Shown here: piece by piece, positions 35,340-44,240 of the stretch | Position numbering within the stretch: position 1 is the first letter of the stretch | How the letters are laid out: each line of letters opens with the position of its first letter | Origin: Streptomyces koelreuteriae | GTDB lineage: Bacteria; Actinomycetota; Actinomycetes; Streptomycetales; Streptomycetaceae | Direction of reading: 5' to 3' | Assembly: GCF_018604545.1 (NCBI RefSeq) | Contig: NZ_CP075896.1 | Span: forward strand, 2,604,001-2,668,000 | DNA: 64,000 nucleotides | Program-made: the position numbers and the translations under genes | The notes under the pieces: generated by a model | Told to the model about the DNA's origin: nothing | The model's input: the letters and a program-made list of their open reading frames with translations, nothing else | The model's database searches: none

Positions 35340-35411
35340 AGGGGCGCGGGGCTGTGCCGATGTGCGGCTCCGCCGCGCGGGCGCGAGCAGCTCCCACGGC
35401 GCCGCACTCGA
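35340..35411 (+). repeat. Dispersed intergenic repeat, copy C
   Basis: Starts AGGGGCGCGGGGCTGTGCCG, 12 bases after the M50-type gene stop. It shares GATGTGCGGCTCCGCCGCG with copy D at 55649 and the GGGGCGCGGGG head with copies A and B. Confidence 0.7.
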
Positions 35412-35438
35412 AGTACGGCCTGCTTATAAAGTAAGGGC

Positions 35439-36755
35439 ATGGCCCCGAACACCGCAGACACCGCCCTCTGGCCCGCCCCGCACGCGAGCGGAGCCGTCGA
35501 CGCGACGGTCCACGTGCCCGGGTCCAAGTCCGTCACCAACCGCGCCCTCGTCCTCGCCTCCCTCGCCTCCGAGCCCGGCTGGCTGCGCCGCCCGCTGCGC
35601 TCCCGCGACACCCTGCTGATGGCCGGTGCCCTGCGCGCGATGGGCATCGAGATCGAGGAGGGCGTGGGCCCCGACGGCACCGGCGAGGCCTGGCGTGTGC
35701 TCCCCACGGGCCTGCGCGGACCGGCCACGGTCGACGTCGGCAACGCCGGCACGGTGATGCGCTTCCTGCCGCCGGTCGCCACGCTCGCCGACGGTCCCGT
35801 CCGGTTCGACGGTGACCCCCGCTCGTACGAGCGTCCGCTGAACGGAGTCATCGACGCGCTGCGCCGGCTCGGCGCCCGGATCGACGACGACGGGCGCGGC
35901 GCGCTGCCGATGACCGTGCACGGCAGCGGTGCCCTGGAGGGCGGCCAGGTCTCGATCGACGCGTCCTCCTCGTCGCAGTTCGTGAGCGCGCTGCTGCTGT
36001 CCGGGCCGCGCTTCAACCAGGGCGTCGAGGTCCGCCACACCGGCGCCACGCTGCCCTCCATGCCGCACATCCGGATGACCGTCGACATGCTGCGCGCGGT
36101 CGGCGCCCAGGTGGACACGCCCGAGTCGGGCGGCGAGCCGAACGTCTGGCGGGTCACGCCGGGTGCCCTGCTCGGCCGGGACCTGGTCATCGAGCCGGAC
36201 CTGTCCAACGCCCAGCCGTTCCTGGCGGCCGCGCTGGTGACCGGCGGCAAGGTCGTCATCCCGGCCTGGCCGGACCGCACCACCCAGCCCGGTGACCGGC
36301 TGCGCGAGATCTTCACCGAGATGGGCGGCTCCTGCGAGCTGACCGAGCAGGGCCTCGCCTTCACCGGCTCCGGTTCGGTCCATGGCATCGATGTCGACCT
36401 GAGCGAGGTCGGCGAGCTGACGCCGGGCATCGCGGCGGTCGCGGCGCTCGCCGACTCCCCCTCGACCCTGCGCGGCGTGGCCCATCTGCGGCTGCACGAG
36501 ACGGACCGGCTGGCCGCGCTGACGAAGGAGATCAACGAACTCGGCGGCGACGTGACGGAGACGGCCGACGGCCTGCACATCCGCCCGCGCCGGCTGCACG
36601 GCGGGATCTTCCACACGTACGACGACCACCGCATGGCCACGGCCGGTGCGATCATCGGCCTCGCGGTCGAGGGGGTGCAGATCGAGAACGTGGCGACGAC
36701 GGCCAAGACGCTGCCGGACTTCCCCGATCTGTGGACCGGGATGCTCGGGGCGTAG
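35439..36755 (+). CDS. aroA: 3-phosphoshikimate 1-carboxyvinyltransferase (EPSP synthase)
   Basis: 438 residues, normal length. It joins shikimate-3-phosphate and PEP in the aromatic amino-acid pathway. Conserved parts are [17 protein letters not shown] (substrate loop with Lys and Arg), [12 protein letters not shown] (PEP-binding), [14 protein letters not shown] and HDHRMA-like [11 protein letters not shown] near the C-terminus. The PEP-loop reads GNAGT, the class I form. It lies 17 bases ahead of rsgA and is likely co-transcribed with it. Confidence 0.95.
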   Translation: MAPNTADTALWPAPHASGAVDATVHVPGSKSVTNRALVLASLASEPGWLRRPLRSRDTLLMAGALRAMGIEIEEGVGPDGTGEAWRVLPTGLRGPATVDVGNAGTVMRFLPPVATLADGPVRFDGDPRSYERPLNGVIDALRRLGARIDDDGRGALPMTVHGSGALEGGQVSIDASSSSQFVSALLLSGPRFNQGVEVRHTGATLPSMPHIRMTVDMLRAVGAQVDTPESGGEPNVWRVTPGALLGRDLVIEPDLSNAQPFLAAALVTGGKVVIPAWPDRTTQPGDRLREIFTEMGGSCELTEQGLAFTGSGSVHGIDVDLSEVGELTPGIAAVAALADSPSTLRGVAHLRLHETDRLAALTKEINELGGDVTETADGLHIRPRRLHGGIFHTYDDHRMATAGAIIGLAVEGVQIENVATTAKTLPDFPDLWTGMLGA

Positions 36756-36772
36756 GACGCGGGGATCACGTC

Positions 36773-37783
36773 ATGCGCCGCTACGGCAAGCACACCGACG
36801 AGGACGACATCCGCACCCGTCCCGGGCGCCGGAACACCCGGCCCCGGACGAACATCAGGCCCAAGCACGAGGACGCCGCCGAGGGGCTCGTCCTCACCGT
36901 CGACCGGGGCCGCCTCACCTGCCTCGTCGATGACCGCGTGGTCATGGCGATGAAGGCCCGCGAGCTGGGCCGCAAGGCCGCCGTGGTCGGCGACCGCGTG
37001 GCGCTCGTGGGCGATATGTCAGGCAAGAAGGACACCCTCGCCCGGATCGTCCGCATCGAGGAACGCACCTCCGTGCTGCGACGGACCGCTGACGACGACG
37101 ATCCGTTCGAGCGCGTGGTCGTCGCCAACGCGGACCAGCTGGCCATCGTCACCGCCCTGGCCGACCCGGAACCCCGCCCCCGTCTGATCGACCGCTGTCT
37201 GGTCGCGGCCTACGACGGCGGCCTGGACCCGCTGCTGGTGCTGACCAAGTCGGACCTCGCCCCGCCCGACAAGCTCCTGGAGCTGTACGGCGACCTCGAC
37301 ACGCCCTACGTCGTCACCAGCCGCGAGGAACTGCAGAACGGCACCGCCATCGCCCGGGTGCGCGAACAGCTCGACGGCAAGATCACCGCGTTCGTCGGGC
37401 ACTCCGGAGTCGGCAAGACGACCCTGGTCAACGCGCTCGTACCTCAGGAGCGGCGGCGTACGACCGGGCATGTGAACGCGGTGACGGGCCGAGGCCGGCA
37501 CACCACCACCTCGGCGCTGGCACTGCCGCTGTCGGACAACGACGGCTGGGTGATCGACACCCCTGGCCTGCGGTCCTTCGGGCTGCACCACGTGGACCCG
37601 TCCCGGGTCATCCACGCCTTCCCCGACCTGGAGCCGGGCACCGAGGGCTGCCCGCGCGCGTGCAGCCACGACGAACAGGACTGCGCGCTGGACGCGTGGG
37701 TGACCGAGGGGCACGCGGACCCGGCGCGGCTGTACTCGCTGCGGCGGCTGCTGGCCACGCGGGAGCGGAAGGAAGGCGACTGA
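36773..37783 (+). CDS. rsgA: Ribosome small-subunit-dependent GTPase RsgA
   Basis: 336 residues. An N-terminal OB fold (about 35-100) is followed by a circularly permuted GTPase domain with motif order G4 (TKSD, 158-161), G1 (GHSGVGKTT, 209-217), G3 (DTPGL). A C-terminal zinc finger reads CPRACSHDEQDCAL. It assists late 30S subunit maturation. ATG 36773 is chosen because MRRYGKH begins the conserved basic N-tail. Confidence 0.94.
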   Translation: MRRYGKHTDEDDIRTRPGRRNTRPRTNIRPKHEDAAEGLVLTVDRGRLTCLVDDRVVMAMKARELGRKAAVVGDRVALVGDMSGKKDTLARIVRIEERTSVLRRTADDDDPFERVVVANADQLAIVTALADPEPRPRLIDRCLVAAYDGGLDPLLVLTKSDLAPPDKLLELYGDLDTPYVVTSREELQNGTAIARVREQLDGKITAFVGHSGVGKTTLVNALVPQERRRTTGHVNAVTGRGRHTTTSALALPLSDNDGWVIDTPGLRSFGLHHVDPSRVIHAFPDLEPGTEGCPRACSHDEQDCALDAWVTEGHADPARLYSLRRLLATRERKEGD

Positions 37784-37889
37784 CCTCAGCGTTGTTTGTC
37801 ATGGCGGGCGGACGGTAAGTGCATAATCACTCATCGCACCAAGCCGAATGCAAGCGGTCACTTAGCGTGGCACACGGGAGGAACGGCTC

Positions 37890-38213
37890 ATGGCGTGGCT
37901 GCTGGTCATCGTGGCCGGATTGCTGGAGACCGGCTTCGCCGTGTGTCTGAAGCTGTCGCACGGCTTCACCCGGCTCTGGCCGACGGTGGCGTTCTGCGTT
38001 TTCGCCCTCGGCAGTTTCGGGCTGCTGACCCTGGCGCTGAGAAGGCTCGACGTGGGTCCCGCGTACGCGGTGTGGACCGGCATCGGGGCGGCGGGGACGG
38101 CGATCTACGGCATGGTGTTCCTGGGCGACCTGGTGTCGACGCTGAAGCTGGTGTCGATCAGTCTCGTCATCGTCGGCGTGATCGGGCTGCAGTTGTCGGG
38201 CTCGGCGCACTGA
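37890..38213 (+). CDS. SMR-family exporter of the Gdx/SugE (guanidinium) type
   Basis: 107 residues with four helices, functional as a dual-topology dimer. The essential membrane glutamate is E13 (GLLETGF). The LKLSHGFTRLWP loop and GPAYAVWTGIGAAGTAIYG segment match the SugE/Gdx branch, which exports guanidinium with proton exchange, rather than EmrE-type multidrug pumps. I looked for a guanidine riboswitch in the 106-base leader and did not find a convincing one. Convergent with a TetR gene eight bases away. Confidence 0.88.
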   Translation: MAWLLVIVAGLLETGFAVCLKLSHGFTRLWPTVAFCVFALGSFGLLTLALRRLDVGPAYAVWTGIGAAGTAIYGMVFLGDLVSTLKLVSISLVIVGVIGLQLSGSAH

Positions 38214-38220
38214 CGCCCTG

Positions 38221-38826
38221 TCACCCGGACTGCCGGTGCAGGGCGCTGCGGACCAGGTCGGTGACGCCGCCCTCGCCGGGCGGCGCGGCCACGCAGGACA
38301 GGGCGAGCCGGACGGCGAGTTCGCAGGAGCGGGCCAGGTCGGCGGTGTCGGACTTGGGCGTGCCGGGTGCGGACAGGACGGTGACGGCCCGGTCGCGGAT
38401 GAGGGTGACGAGGTCGCCGGGTGAGGGCAGCGGGCCGTCGGCGCGGCGCTGTGCCGGTACGGCGGAGGTGGAGGGCACGGCCGAGAGGGGCGGCGAGGGC
38501 AGCCGTTCGCTCCAGCAGCCGGTGAGCATGGCGCGGACCAGGGCGTTTTCGCGAGCCGCCGACGTGGTCCACTCGGCGGTGGCGGTGAGCCGGTCGCGCA
38601 GGTCGCTGTGGCCGGTGAGCGCGCGGTCCACACCGGCGAGGTAGCCGTCGGCCTCTCTCCTCACGAGCGCCCGGGCGAGGCCGTCCTTGCTGCCGAACTC
38701 GTTGTACAGCGTCTGCCGGGACACTCCGGCCGCCACGGCCACGTCCACCATCCGCACCCCGGACCACGCCCGGCGCGCCAGCGCCGCGTAGGCGGCGTCC
38801 AACAGAGATTCCCGCGCTGCAGGCAT
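38221..38826 (-). CDS. TetR-family transcriptional regulator
   Basis: 201 residues. The HTH spans about residues 20-50 (MVDVAVAAGVSRQTLYNEFGSKDGLARAL). The C-terminal part has no recognisable ligand signature. ATG 38826 follows GGGGAGG by five bases; an adjacent ATG at 38829 would be closer than ideal. It is convergent with the Gdx-type gene, so it does not share a promoter with it; its own upstream region (38830 onward) is long. Confidence 0.85.
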   Translation of the reverse strand: MPAARESLLDAAYAALARRAWSGVRMVDVAVAAGVSRQTLYNEFGSKDGLARALVRREADGYLAGVDRALTGHSDLRDRLTATAEWTTSAARENALVRAMLTGCWSERLPSPPLSAVPSTSAVPAQRRADGPLPSPGDLVTLIRDRAVTVLSAPGTPKSDTADLARSCELAVRLALSCVAAPPGEGGVTDLVRSALHRQSG

Positions 38827-39177
38827 CATTGCCTCCCCTGGGGGCCAGCGGCTCTGCGCCCAGATTTGACGCGCCCGCACCCACTGTCAAGGGTTCACGA
38901 AGGCATGCGGGGTCGCCTTTGAGCCGACCTGCGCGGTGCGTCTCTCTGACTGCGGGCATGCGTACCGCTAGGGGCGGCACGGGTGGGCGCAGACGGCACC
39001 CCGTCGCGCCGGGTTGCGCACCCACCCGCCCCGAGCCCCCACGCCGAGCACCCCGAAGCCACCAGGACACACACGCCCCATGTGCCACGCCGAGCACCCC
39101 CGGCAACCACAACGCCCCCACACCCCGGCACAAACCCCCTGTAGCCCCACCCCCACCTCGGCAGATAGGTTCGTCGC
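38827..39177. other. Intergenic region between TetR and hisN
   Basis: These 351 bases carry the promoters of the divergent TetR and hisN genes. The right half (about 38980-39150) is strongly C-rich on the plus strand with runs of CCCC and ACACC. I see no open frame with Streptomyces-like codon use, no clear palindrome and no RNA gene. Confidence 0.4.
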
Positions 39178-39978
39178 ATGCCCGACTACCTCGACGACCT
39201 GCGTCTCGCCCACGTCCTCGCCGACGCCGCCGACGCCGCGACGACGGACCGGTTCAAGGCCCTCGACCTCAAGGTGGAGACCAAACCGGACATGACGCCG
39301 GTGAGCGAAGCGGACAAGGCCGCGGAAGAACTCATCCGCGGCCAACTCCAGCGCGCCCGCCCCCGGGACGCGGTCCTCGGCGAGGAGTACGGCGTCGAGG
39401 GCACCGGCCCCCGCCGCTGGGTCATCGACCCGATCGACGGCACCAAGAACTACGTACGCGGCGTCCCCGTCTGGGCCACCCTCATCTCCCTGATGGAGGC
39501 CGGCGAGGGCGGTTTCCAGCCCGTCGTCGGCGTCGTCTCCGCCCCCGCCCTGGGCCGCCGCTGGTGGGCCGCGAAGGGCCACGGCGCCTTCACCGGCCGC
39601 AGCCTCACCAAGGCCTCCCGCCTGGACGTCTCCCGCGTCAACAAGCTCGCCGACGCCTCCTTCGCGTACTCGTCACTCAGCGGCTGGGAGGCGCAGGGCC
39701 GTCTGGACGGCTTCCTGGACCTCACCCGAGAGGTGTGGCGCACGCGCGCGTACGGCGACTTCTGGCCGTACATGATGGTCGCCGAGGGCTCCATCGACAT
39801 GTGCGCCGAGCCCGAGCTGTCCCTGTGGGACATGGCCGCCACCGCGATCATCGTCACCGAGGCCGGCGGCACCTTCACGGGCCTCGACGCCCGCCCGGGC
39901 CCGCACAGCGGCAACGCGGCCGCGTCGAACGGCCTGCTGCACGACGAGTTGCTCGGATATCTCAACCAGCGCTACTGA
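39178..39978 (+). CDS. hisN: Histidinol-phosphatase, inositol-monophosphatase family
   Basis: 266 residues. Metal-binding motifs of the IMPase family are GEEYG (after LQRARPRDAVL), WVIDPIDGTKNYVRGVP and, near the end, LSLWDMAATAIIVTEAGG. Actinobacterial HisN of this family dephosphorylates histidinol-phosphate, the step for which no other enzyme exists in Streptomyces. It is encoded away from the main his operon. The assignment over a generic inositol phosphatase rests on the close fit to streptomycete HisN and length. Confidence 0.85.
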   Translation: MPDYLDDLRLAHVLADAADAATTDRFKALDLKVETKPDMTPVSEADKAAEELIRGQLQRARPRDAVLGEEYGVEGTGPRRWVIDPIDGTKNYVRGVPVWATLISLMEAGEGGFQPVVGVVSAPALGRRWWAAKGHGAFTGRSLTKASRLDVSRVNKLADASFAYSSLSGWEAQGRLDGFLDLTREVWRTRAYGDFWPYMMVAEGSIDMCAEPELSLWDMAATAIIVTEAGGTFTGLDARPGPHSGNAAASNGLLHDELLGYLNQRY

Positions 39979-40047
39979 GCGCGCCCCGCTGTTACCGAGC
40001 GCCCCCTTGTTGACCCTCCCTTTACCTGCCACCCTGAGAGTCCCCCC

Positions 40048-40095
40048 AACTTGTGAACTTGTGAAACGCTGAACAAACGGCGGACCAAACGGCGG
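40048..40095 (+). repeat. Short tandem repeats upstream of the CBS gene
   Basis: AACTTGTG occurs twice back to back (40048-40063), and CAAACGGCGG occurs twice 12 bases apart (40074-40083, 40086-40095). They sit in the promoter region of the CBS gene and could be binding sites in direct orientation. Confidence 0.55.
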
Positions 40096-40122
40096 GGGCA
40101 CTCCCAGGAGGTGGCTCGATCC

Positions 40123-40515
40123 ATGCTCGTCCGTGACGCCATGAGCACCGTCGTCCTCACCATCGGCCCGACCCACACCCTTCGACAGGCCGCCGCACTG
40201 ATGTCCGCGCGCCGGGTCGGGGCGGCCGTGGTCCACGACCCCGACGCCGGCGGCATCGGCATCCTCACCGAACGCGACATCCTCAACTCCGTGGGCCTGG
40301 GCCAGGACCCGGACACGGAACGCGCCCACGCCCACACCACCACCGACGTCGTGTTCGCGGCTCCGTCCTGGACCCTGGAGGAGGCGGCACGAGCCATGAC
40401 CCACGGCGGCTTCCGCCATCTCATCGTGCTGGACGACGACGAACCCGCCGGCATCGTCTCGGTCCGCGACATCATCCGCTGCTGGGTACCGGCCCGCCAG
40501 CAGGTACCCGCCTGA
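40123..40515 (+). CDS. CBS-domain pair protein
   Basis: 130 residues comprising two CBS motifs: MLVRDAMSTVVLTIGPTHTL, then GAAVVHDPDAGGIGILTERDIL, and HTTTDVVFAAPSWTL, then FRHLIVLDDDEPAGIVSVRDI. Such stand-alone pairs bind adenine nucleotides and signal energy state, but the partner is unknown. An in-frame GTG at 40111 is possible; AGGAGG at 40108-40113 overlaps it, so the ATG at 40123 is preferred despite a long spacing. Two sets of short direct repeats precede the gene. Confidence 0.85.
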   Translation: MLVRDAMSTVVLTIGPTHTLRQAAALMSARRVGAAVVHDPDAGGIGILTERDILNSVGLGQDPDTERAHAHTTTDVVFAAPSWTLEEAARAMTHGGFRHLIVLDDDEPAGIVSVRDIIRCWVPARQQVPA

Positions 40516-40589
40516 CCGCACGACCGGGCCGGCCCCTCCCCCGAGGGCCCGGCCCGCCCACACTCACCCCCGCCATCCCCATAGACACC

Positions 40590-40615
40590 ATCTAAAACCG
40601 GATAGATTCTAAACT
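40590..40615. promoter_or_regulatory. Possible Fur-family operator
   Basis: An A/T-rich island in otherwise GC-rich DNA contains TCTAAAACC and the palindrome TAGATTCTA (40603-40611), about 50 bases before the Fur-family gene. Fur proteins often bind A/T-rich dyads and regulate themselves. Assignment is by position only. Confidence 0.4.
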
Positions 40616-40661
40616 CACACCTGTTCGGGACCTGGTCCGTTTTGCTGTTAGGCTGGTCGCC

Positions 40662-41078
40662 ATGAGTGACCTTCTGGAACGGCTGCGCGGACGCGGATGG
40701 CGGATGACCGCGCAGCGGCGTGTCGTGGCCGAGGTCCTCGACGGCGAACACGTCCATCTGACGGCCGACGAGGTCCACTCCCGGGCCGTCGCCAAGCTGC
40801 CCGAGATCTCCCGGGCGACCGTCTACAACACACTCGGTGAGCTCGTGACCCTCGGCGAGGTGCTGGAGGTCTCCACCGACCAGCGCGCCAAGCGGTACGA
40901 CCCGAACGCCCACCAGCCGCATCACCACCTGGTCTGCGCGCAGTGCGGCGCGATCCGGGACGTCCACCCGATCGGCAACCCGCTGGCGGACCTCCCCGAC
41001 TCGGAGCGCTTCGGTTTCACGGTCTCGGACGTCGAGGTGACGTACCGCGGCGTCTGCCCGAACTGCGCGGCCGCCTAG
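40662..41078 (+). CDS. Fur-family metalloregulator (PerR/CatR-like)
   Basis: 138 residues. Winged-helix part: RMTAQRRVVAEVLDGEHVHLTADEVHSRA and RATVYNTLGELVTLGEVLEV. The dimerisation half has the metal-binding HHHLVCAQCGAIRDVHPI and the closing CPNC, giving the two CxxC structural-zinc pairs. It senses iron, zinc or peroxide; the member cannot be fixed from sequence alone. Followed by a strong terminator. Confidence 0.88.
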   Translation: MSDLLERLRGRGWRMTAQRRVVAEVLDGEHVHLTADEVHSRAVAKLPEISRATVYNTLGELVTLGEVLEVSTDQRAKRYDPNAHQPHHHLVCAQCGAIRDVHPIGNPLADLPDSERFGFTVSDVEVTYRGVCPNCAAA

Positions 41079-41098
41079 CCGCCCCCCCTTCTCTTCGC

Positions 41099-41134
41099 GA
41101 CAAGCCCCGGCATCGATGGACGCCGGGGCTTGTC
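41099..41134 (+). terminator. Terminator after the Fur-family gene
   Basis: A perfect 13-base stem GACAAGCCCCGGC pairs with GCCGGGGCTTGTC around a ten-base loop, 20 bases after the stop. Confidence 0.88.
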
Positions 41135-41221
41135 CGTGTCTGCGCACTTCCCGTATCTGACGGGTCGTCATATGGTCAACGGCACCCACCAGTCCGTTCC
41201 GCACTCCGCGAGGAGACCGAA

Positions 41222-41989
41222 GTGGGAGAGCCGTATCCAAAACTCACCGCCCATGACCTGACGCGCACCTTCGGCCGGGGCCCCCGCGCGGTCGACGCCC
41301 TCGGCCCCCTCGACCTGACTGTCGCTCCCGGCGAGTTCCTCTGCCTCGTAGGCCCCTCGGGCTGCGGCAAGTCCACCTTGCTGCGCATCGCCGCCGGCCT
41401 GCTCCGCCCCAGCACCGGCACGCTGGAGATCCGCACCTCCAGCGCACGCCCGGCCGCCATGATCTTCCAGGACTACGGCATCTACGACTGGAAGACCGTC
41501 CAGGCCAACGTCCGCTTCGGCCTCGATGTGCAGGGCGTCCCGCGCCGGGAGGCGAACGCCCGCGCCTTAGAGTGGCTGGCCCGCATGGGCCTCGCCGACT
41601 TCGCGCAGGCCTATCCGGCGACCCTCTCGGGCGGTATGCGCCAGCGGGTCGCCATCGCCCGCGCCCTCGCCGTCGAACCCGAACTGCTGCTGATGGACGA
41701 ACCGTTCGCCGCCCTCGACGCCCAGCTCCGCACGATCCTCCAGGACGAACTGCTGGAGATCACCCAGGCCCTGCGCACGACGACCCTCTTCATCACGCAC
41801 AGCCTGGAGGAGGCGATCGTCCTCGGCGACCGCGTGCTGGTGATGTCCGCCCGCCCCGGCCGGATCATCGCCGCACACCGCCCGCCCTTCCCGCGCCCTC
41901 GCACCGGCGACGTCCGCGCCACCCCCGAGTTCACCGCGCTGAAGAGCGAGCTGTGGGATCTGCTGCGGAAGGAGGCGGTGCCCGCATGA
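41222..41989 (+). CDS. ABC transporter ATPase, nitrate/sulfonate/taurine (NitT/TauT) type
   Basis: 255 residues. Walker A GPSGCGKST, Q-loop FQDYGIYDWKT, signature LSGGMRQRVAIARAL, Walker B LLLMDEPFAALD, switch His in FITHSLEEA. The SsuB/TauB-like layout drives uptake of an anion or small nitrogen/sulfur compound. Codon 116 is TTA (41567-41569), rare in Streptomyces and read only by the bldA tRNA. GTG 41222 has GAGGAG six bases upstream. First gene of a three-gene operon with overlapping starts. Confidence 0.92.
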   Translation: MGEPYPKLTAHDLTRTFGRGPRAVDALGPLDLTVAPGEFLCLVGPSGCGKSTLLRIAAGLLRPSTGTLEIRTSSARPAAMIFQDYGIYDWKTVQANVRFGLDVQGVPRREANARALEWLARMGLADFAQAYPATLSGGMRQRVAIARALAVEPELLLMDEPFAALDAQLRTILQDELLEITQALRTTTLFITHSLEEAIVLGDRVLVMSARPGRIIAAHRPPFPRPRTGDVRATPEFTALKSELWDLLRKEAVPA

Positions 41990-42848
41990 CCACCGTCGCC
42001 CCCGGGACACGAGGCCCGGCCCTGGTCCGCCGCCCCGGCCCGCACGAGATGCACCCCGTACGCACCCATCGCCGCCGCCGCGCCCTCGAACTGTCCCTCG
42101 CGGCCGCCGTCCCCCTCCTCCTGGTGCTGCTCTGGCAGCTCGCGGCCGTCCGGGGCTGGATCGACGAGCGCGTCTACCCGGCACCGTCCACGATCCTCGC
42201 CGACGGCTGGGACCGGGCCGCCGCCGGTGATCTGTGGCCGGACGTGTGGGCGACACTCAAGCGCGTCCTGGCCGGGTACGCCGTCGGTACGGCGGCCGGA
42301 TACCTGCTGGGCCTGCTGATGGGTTCGCTGTCCCTGGTACGGGCCGCCCTGGAACCCCTCCTGGACGCCCTGTACGTCGTACCGAAGCTGGCCCTGCTGC
42401 CCGTCTTCCTGAACATGTTCGGCCTGGGCGAGGGCCGCAGGTGGCCCTGGTGGCGGCCACGGTCTTCTTCTTCGTCTGGATCTCCACGATGTCCGCGGTC
42501 ATGGCCGTCCCCGACGGGCACCGGGACGCGGGCCGGGTCTTCGGGGCCTCCCCGTGGCAGATGTTCCGCCATGTCCTGCTCCCGGCCTCCCTGCCCGCCG
42601 TCCTGGTCGGCGCGCGGATCGCGGCGGGCGTGGCGGTCCTGGTGATCGTCGCCTCCGAGCAGATCGCCGCGACCGACGGCCTGGGGCATCTGATCTTCGA
42701 CTCCCGCGCCCTCTTCCAGAACGACGTGATGTTCGTCGGCATCGTCTGCGTCGCCGTCCTGGGCGTGCTCTTCTCCGAACTGGTCCGCTTCGCCGGCCGG
42801 TTGCTCACCCCCTGGGCACCGCGCGACCGGGGACGGGGGCAGGCATGA
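41986..42848 (+). pseudogene. ABC transporter permease (NitT/TauT type) with a single-base frameshift
   Basis: Two frames together make one complete permease of about 287 residues. The first runs from ATG 41986 (MTTVAPGTRG) through LLDALYVVPKLALLPVFLNMFGLGEG to about 42433. The second continues from 42432 as GPQVALVAATVFFFVWISTM to the TGA at 42848. The join is GAGGGCCG, where GAGGG-N-CCG is needed, so one base is missing around 42433-42436 in a G/C run. The EAA loop (VFGASPWQMFRHVLLPASLPA) is intact in the second frame. Either a true disabling mutation or a sequencing error. If real, the transporter is inactive. Overlaps both neighbours by four bases. Confidence 0.88.
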
Positions 42849-43990
42849 GGGCACGTACGTACGGCCTCGCCCTGCTCGCGGGCGCGCTGCTGGCCTCGGC
42901 GGCCTGCTCGTCGCCCTCCTCGGGGCCGTCCTCGGGGCAGCCGAAGGCCGACACGGCGACGCGCACGGTCCGCCCGGTCCAGGGCTGCGGCGCCGCGTCC
43001 TGGACGGACCCCGCCGACCGCTCCCCCGATCGCGCCCCGGCCCGCTGCCGACCGGGCGCCCCGGCCCCGCAGCGGCTCGCCGAGCCCCGGAAGCTGACGA
43101 TCGCGACGGGCACGCTGAGCGCCGAGTACGTGGCACCGCTGCGGGTCGCCCTCGACAAGGGCGAGTTCGACAAGGAGGGCCTGGACGTCACGCTGAAGGT
43201 GCTGCCGACGCCCGAGGCCCTCCCGTTGCTGGCCAAGGGCGAGGTCGACGCCCTCTGGGCGGCCCCGGAGGCGGCGGTCATGAACGGTATCCGCGGCGGC
43301 TTCGTCATCCGCTGGGTCGCGGGGAACTTCTCCCCGGACCCGAAGTCCAAGAGCGGCCTGTGGGTCCGGCTCAAGGACGGCGAGACGCCGGCCGCCGTCC
43401 GGATGGCCGACCGGACACTCGGCACGATGATCGGCAAGGGCTCGGTGATCGCCTACCCCATGGAACAGGCCCTGGAGCAGCACGGCGGCGGCCTCGACCG
43501 GATCCGCTACCAGCAGCTGGGCTCGGCCGATGTCCTCACGGCCCTGCAGAACGGCGGCGTCGACTCCGCGTGGCTGCTGGACCCGGTCTGGCGCCGGGTC
43601 GACGGCGAGCCGGGCTACGCCTTCCTGGGCGGCCAGCCGCCCGGCGAGCCGCTGGGCGGCATGCTCTACGGCCCGAGCCTGCTGGACGACGACGTGGACG
43701 CGGGGGTGGCCCTGCTGCGGGCGTACATCCGCACGGTGAACACGTACTTCGCGGCCGAATACAAACAGAACGAGAGGTACGTCACCTACCTGGCGAAGCT
43801 CCTGAAGACGGACGAGGCGATCCTCCGCTCCACCCCGTCCCTCCGTATGGACTGGGAGATCCGCACCGGCACGACGGCCCGTCTCCAGGCGGCCTACCGG
43901 GCCCAGGGCGTGGCAGAAGCCGACACGCTCCCCGAGTCCCGGACCGTGAACCGTTCCCTCTACGCGGAGGCCGTGGGCCACCGCCCCTGA
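42845..43990 (+). CDS. ABC transporter substrate-binding lipoprotein (NitT/TauT type)
   Basis: 381 residues. A lipoprotein signal ends at SAAC (about residue 21), followed by a low-complexity Ser/Pro/Gly linker. The mature domain is of the NMT1/SsuA type: LTIATGTLSAEYVAPLRVALDKGEFDKEGLDVTL, then WAAPEAAVMNGI and DRTLGTMIGKGSV. The ligand could be a sulfonate, nitrate, thiamine precursor or similar; sequence does not settle it. Start overlaps the permease stop. The open frame here is intact, unlike the permease. Confidence 0.87.
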   Translation: MRARTYGLALLAGALLASAACSSPSSGPSSGQPKADTATRTVRPVQGCGAASWTDPADRSPDRAPARCRPGAPAPQRLAEPRKLTIATGTLSAEYVAPLRVALDKGEFDKEGLDVTLKVLPTPEALPLLAKGEVDALWAAPEAAVMNGIRGGFVIRWVAGNFSPDPKSKSGLWVRLKDGETPAAVRMADRTLGTMIGKGSVIAYPMEQALEQHGGGLDRIRYQQLGSADVLTALQNGGVDSAWLLDPVWRRVDGEPGYAFLGGQPPGEPLGGMLYGPSLLDDDVDAGVALLRAYIRTVNTYFAAEYKQNERYVTYLAKLLKTDEAILRSTPSLRMDWEIRTGTTARLQAAYRAQGVAEADTLPESRTVNRSLYAEAVGHRP

Positions 43991-44012
43991 GCACCTGCCC
44001 CTGGGCAAAACA

Positions 44013-44048
44013 CCGAGGGCCGGAACCCTTTCGGGTTCCGGCCCTCGG
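44013..44048. terminator. Bidirectional terminator between the ABC operon and tRNA-fMet
   Basis: A perfect 16-base stem CCGAGGGCCGGAACCC with GGGTTCCGGCCCTCGG is closed by a TTTC loop. It sits 22 bases after the binding-protein stop and seven bases past the tRNA 3' end (minus strand), so it can serve both. Confidence 0.9.
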
Positions 44049-44055
44049 CCTTCAG

Positions 44056-44129
44056 TAGCGGGGACAGGATTTGAACCTGCGACCTCTGGGTTATGAGCCC
44101 AGCGAGCTACCGAGCTGCTCCACCCCGCG
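44056..44129 (-). tRNA. tRNA-fMet (initiator, CAT), copy 1
   Basis: 74 bases that fold as a complete cloverleaf: acceptor CGCGGGG with CCCCGCT, anticodon loop CTCATAA, T-loop GGTTCAAATCC. Initiator features are the unpaired first position (C1 opposite T72), the three consecutive G-C pairs GGG/CCC next to the anticodon loop, and A73. CCA is not encoded. Identical to the second copy at 46296. Confidence 0.95.
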
Positions 44130-44240
44130 TCGTTGAATGCAACGTTACGTGAACGCGGAGGCCGGATGCAAATCGCTTAACGGCGAGGCCTTGCGGAGGG
44201 TGCGGCAGCCGGGCCGCGCACCTCGCGGCCCGGACCGGTT

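Noticed and set aside
37784..37889. Possible guanidine (ykkC-type) riboswitch before the Gdx-type SMR gene
   Set aside because: ACGG elements occur but the flanking stems of mini-ykkC do not pair, and the ykkC-III core is absent. A covariance-model scan would decide.
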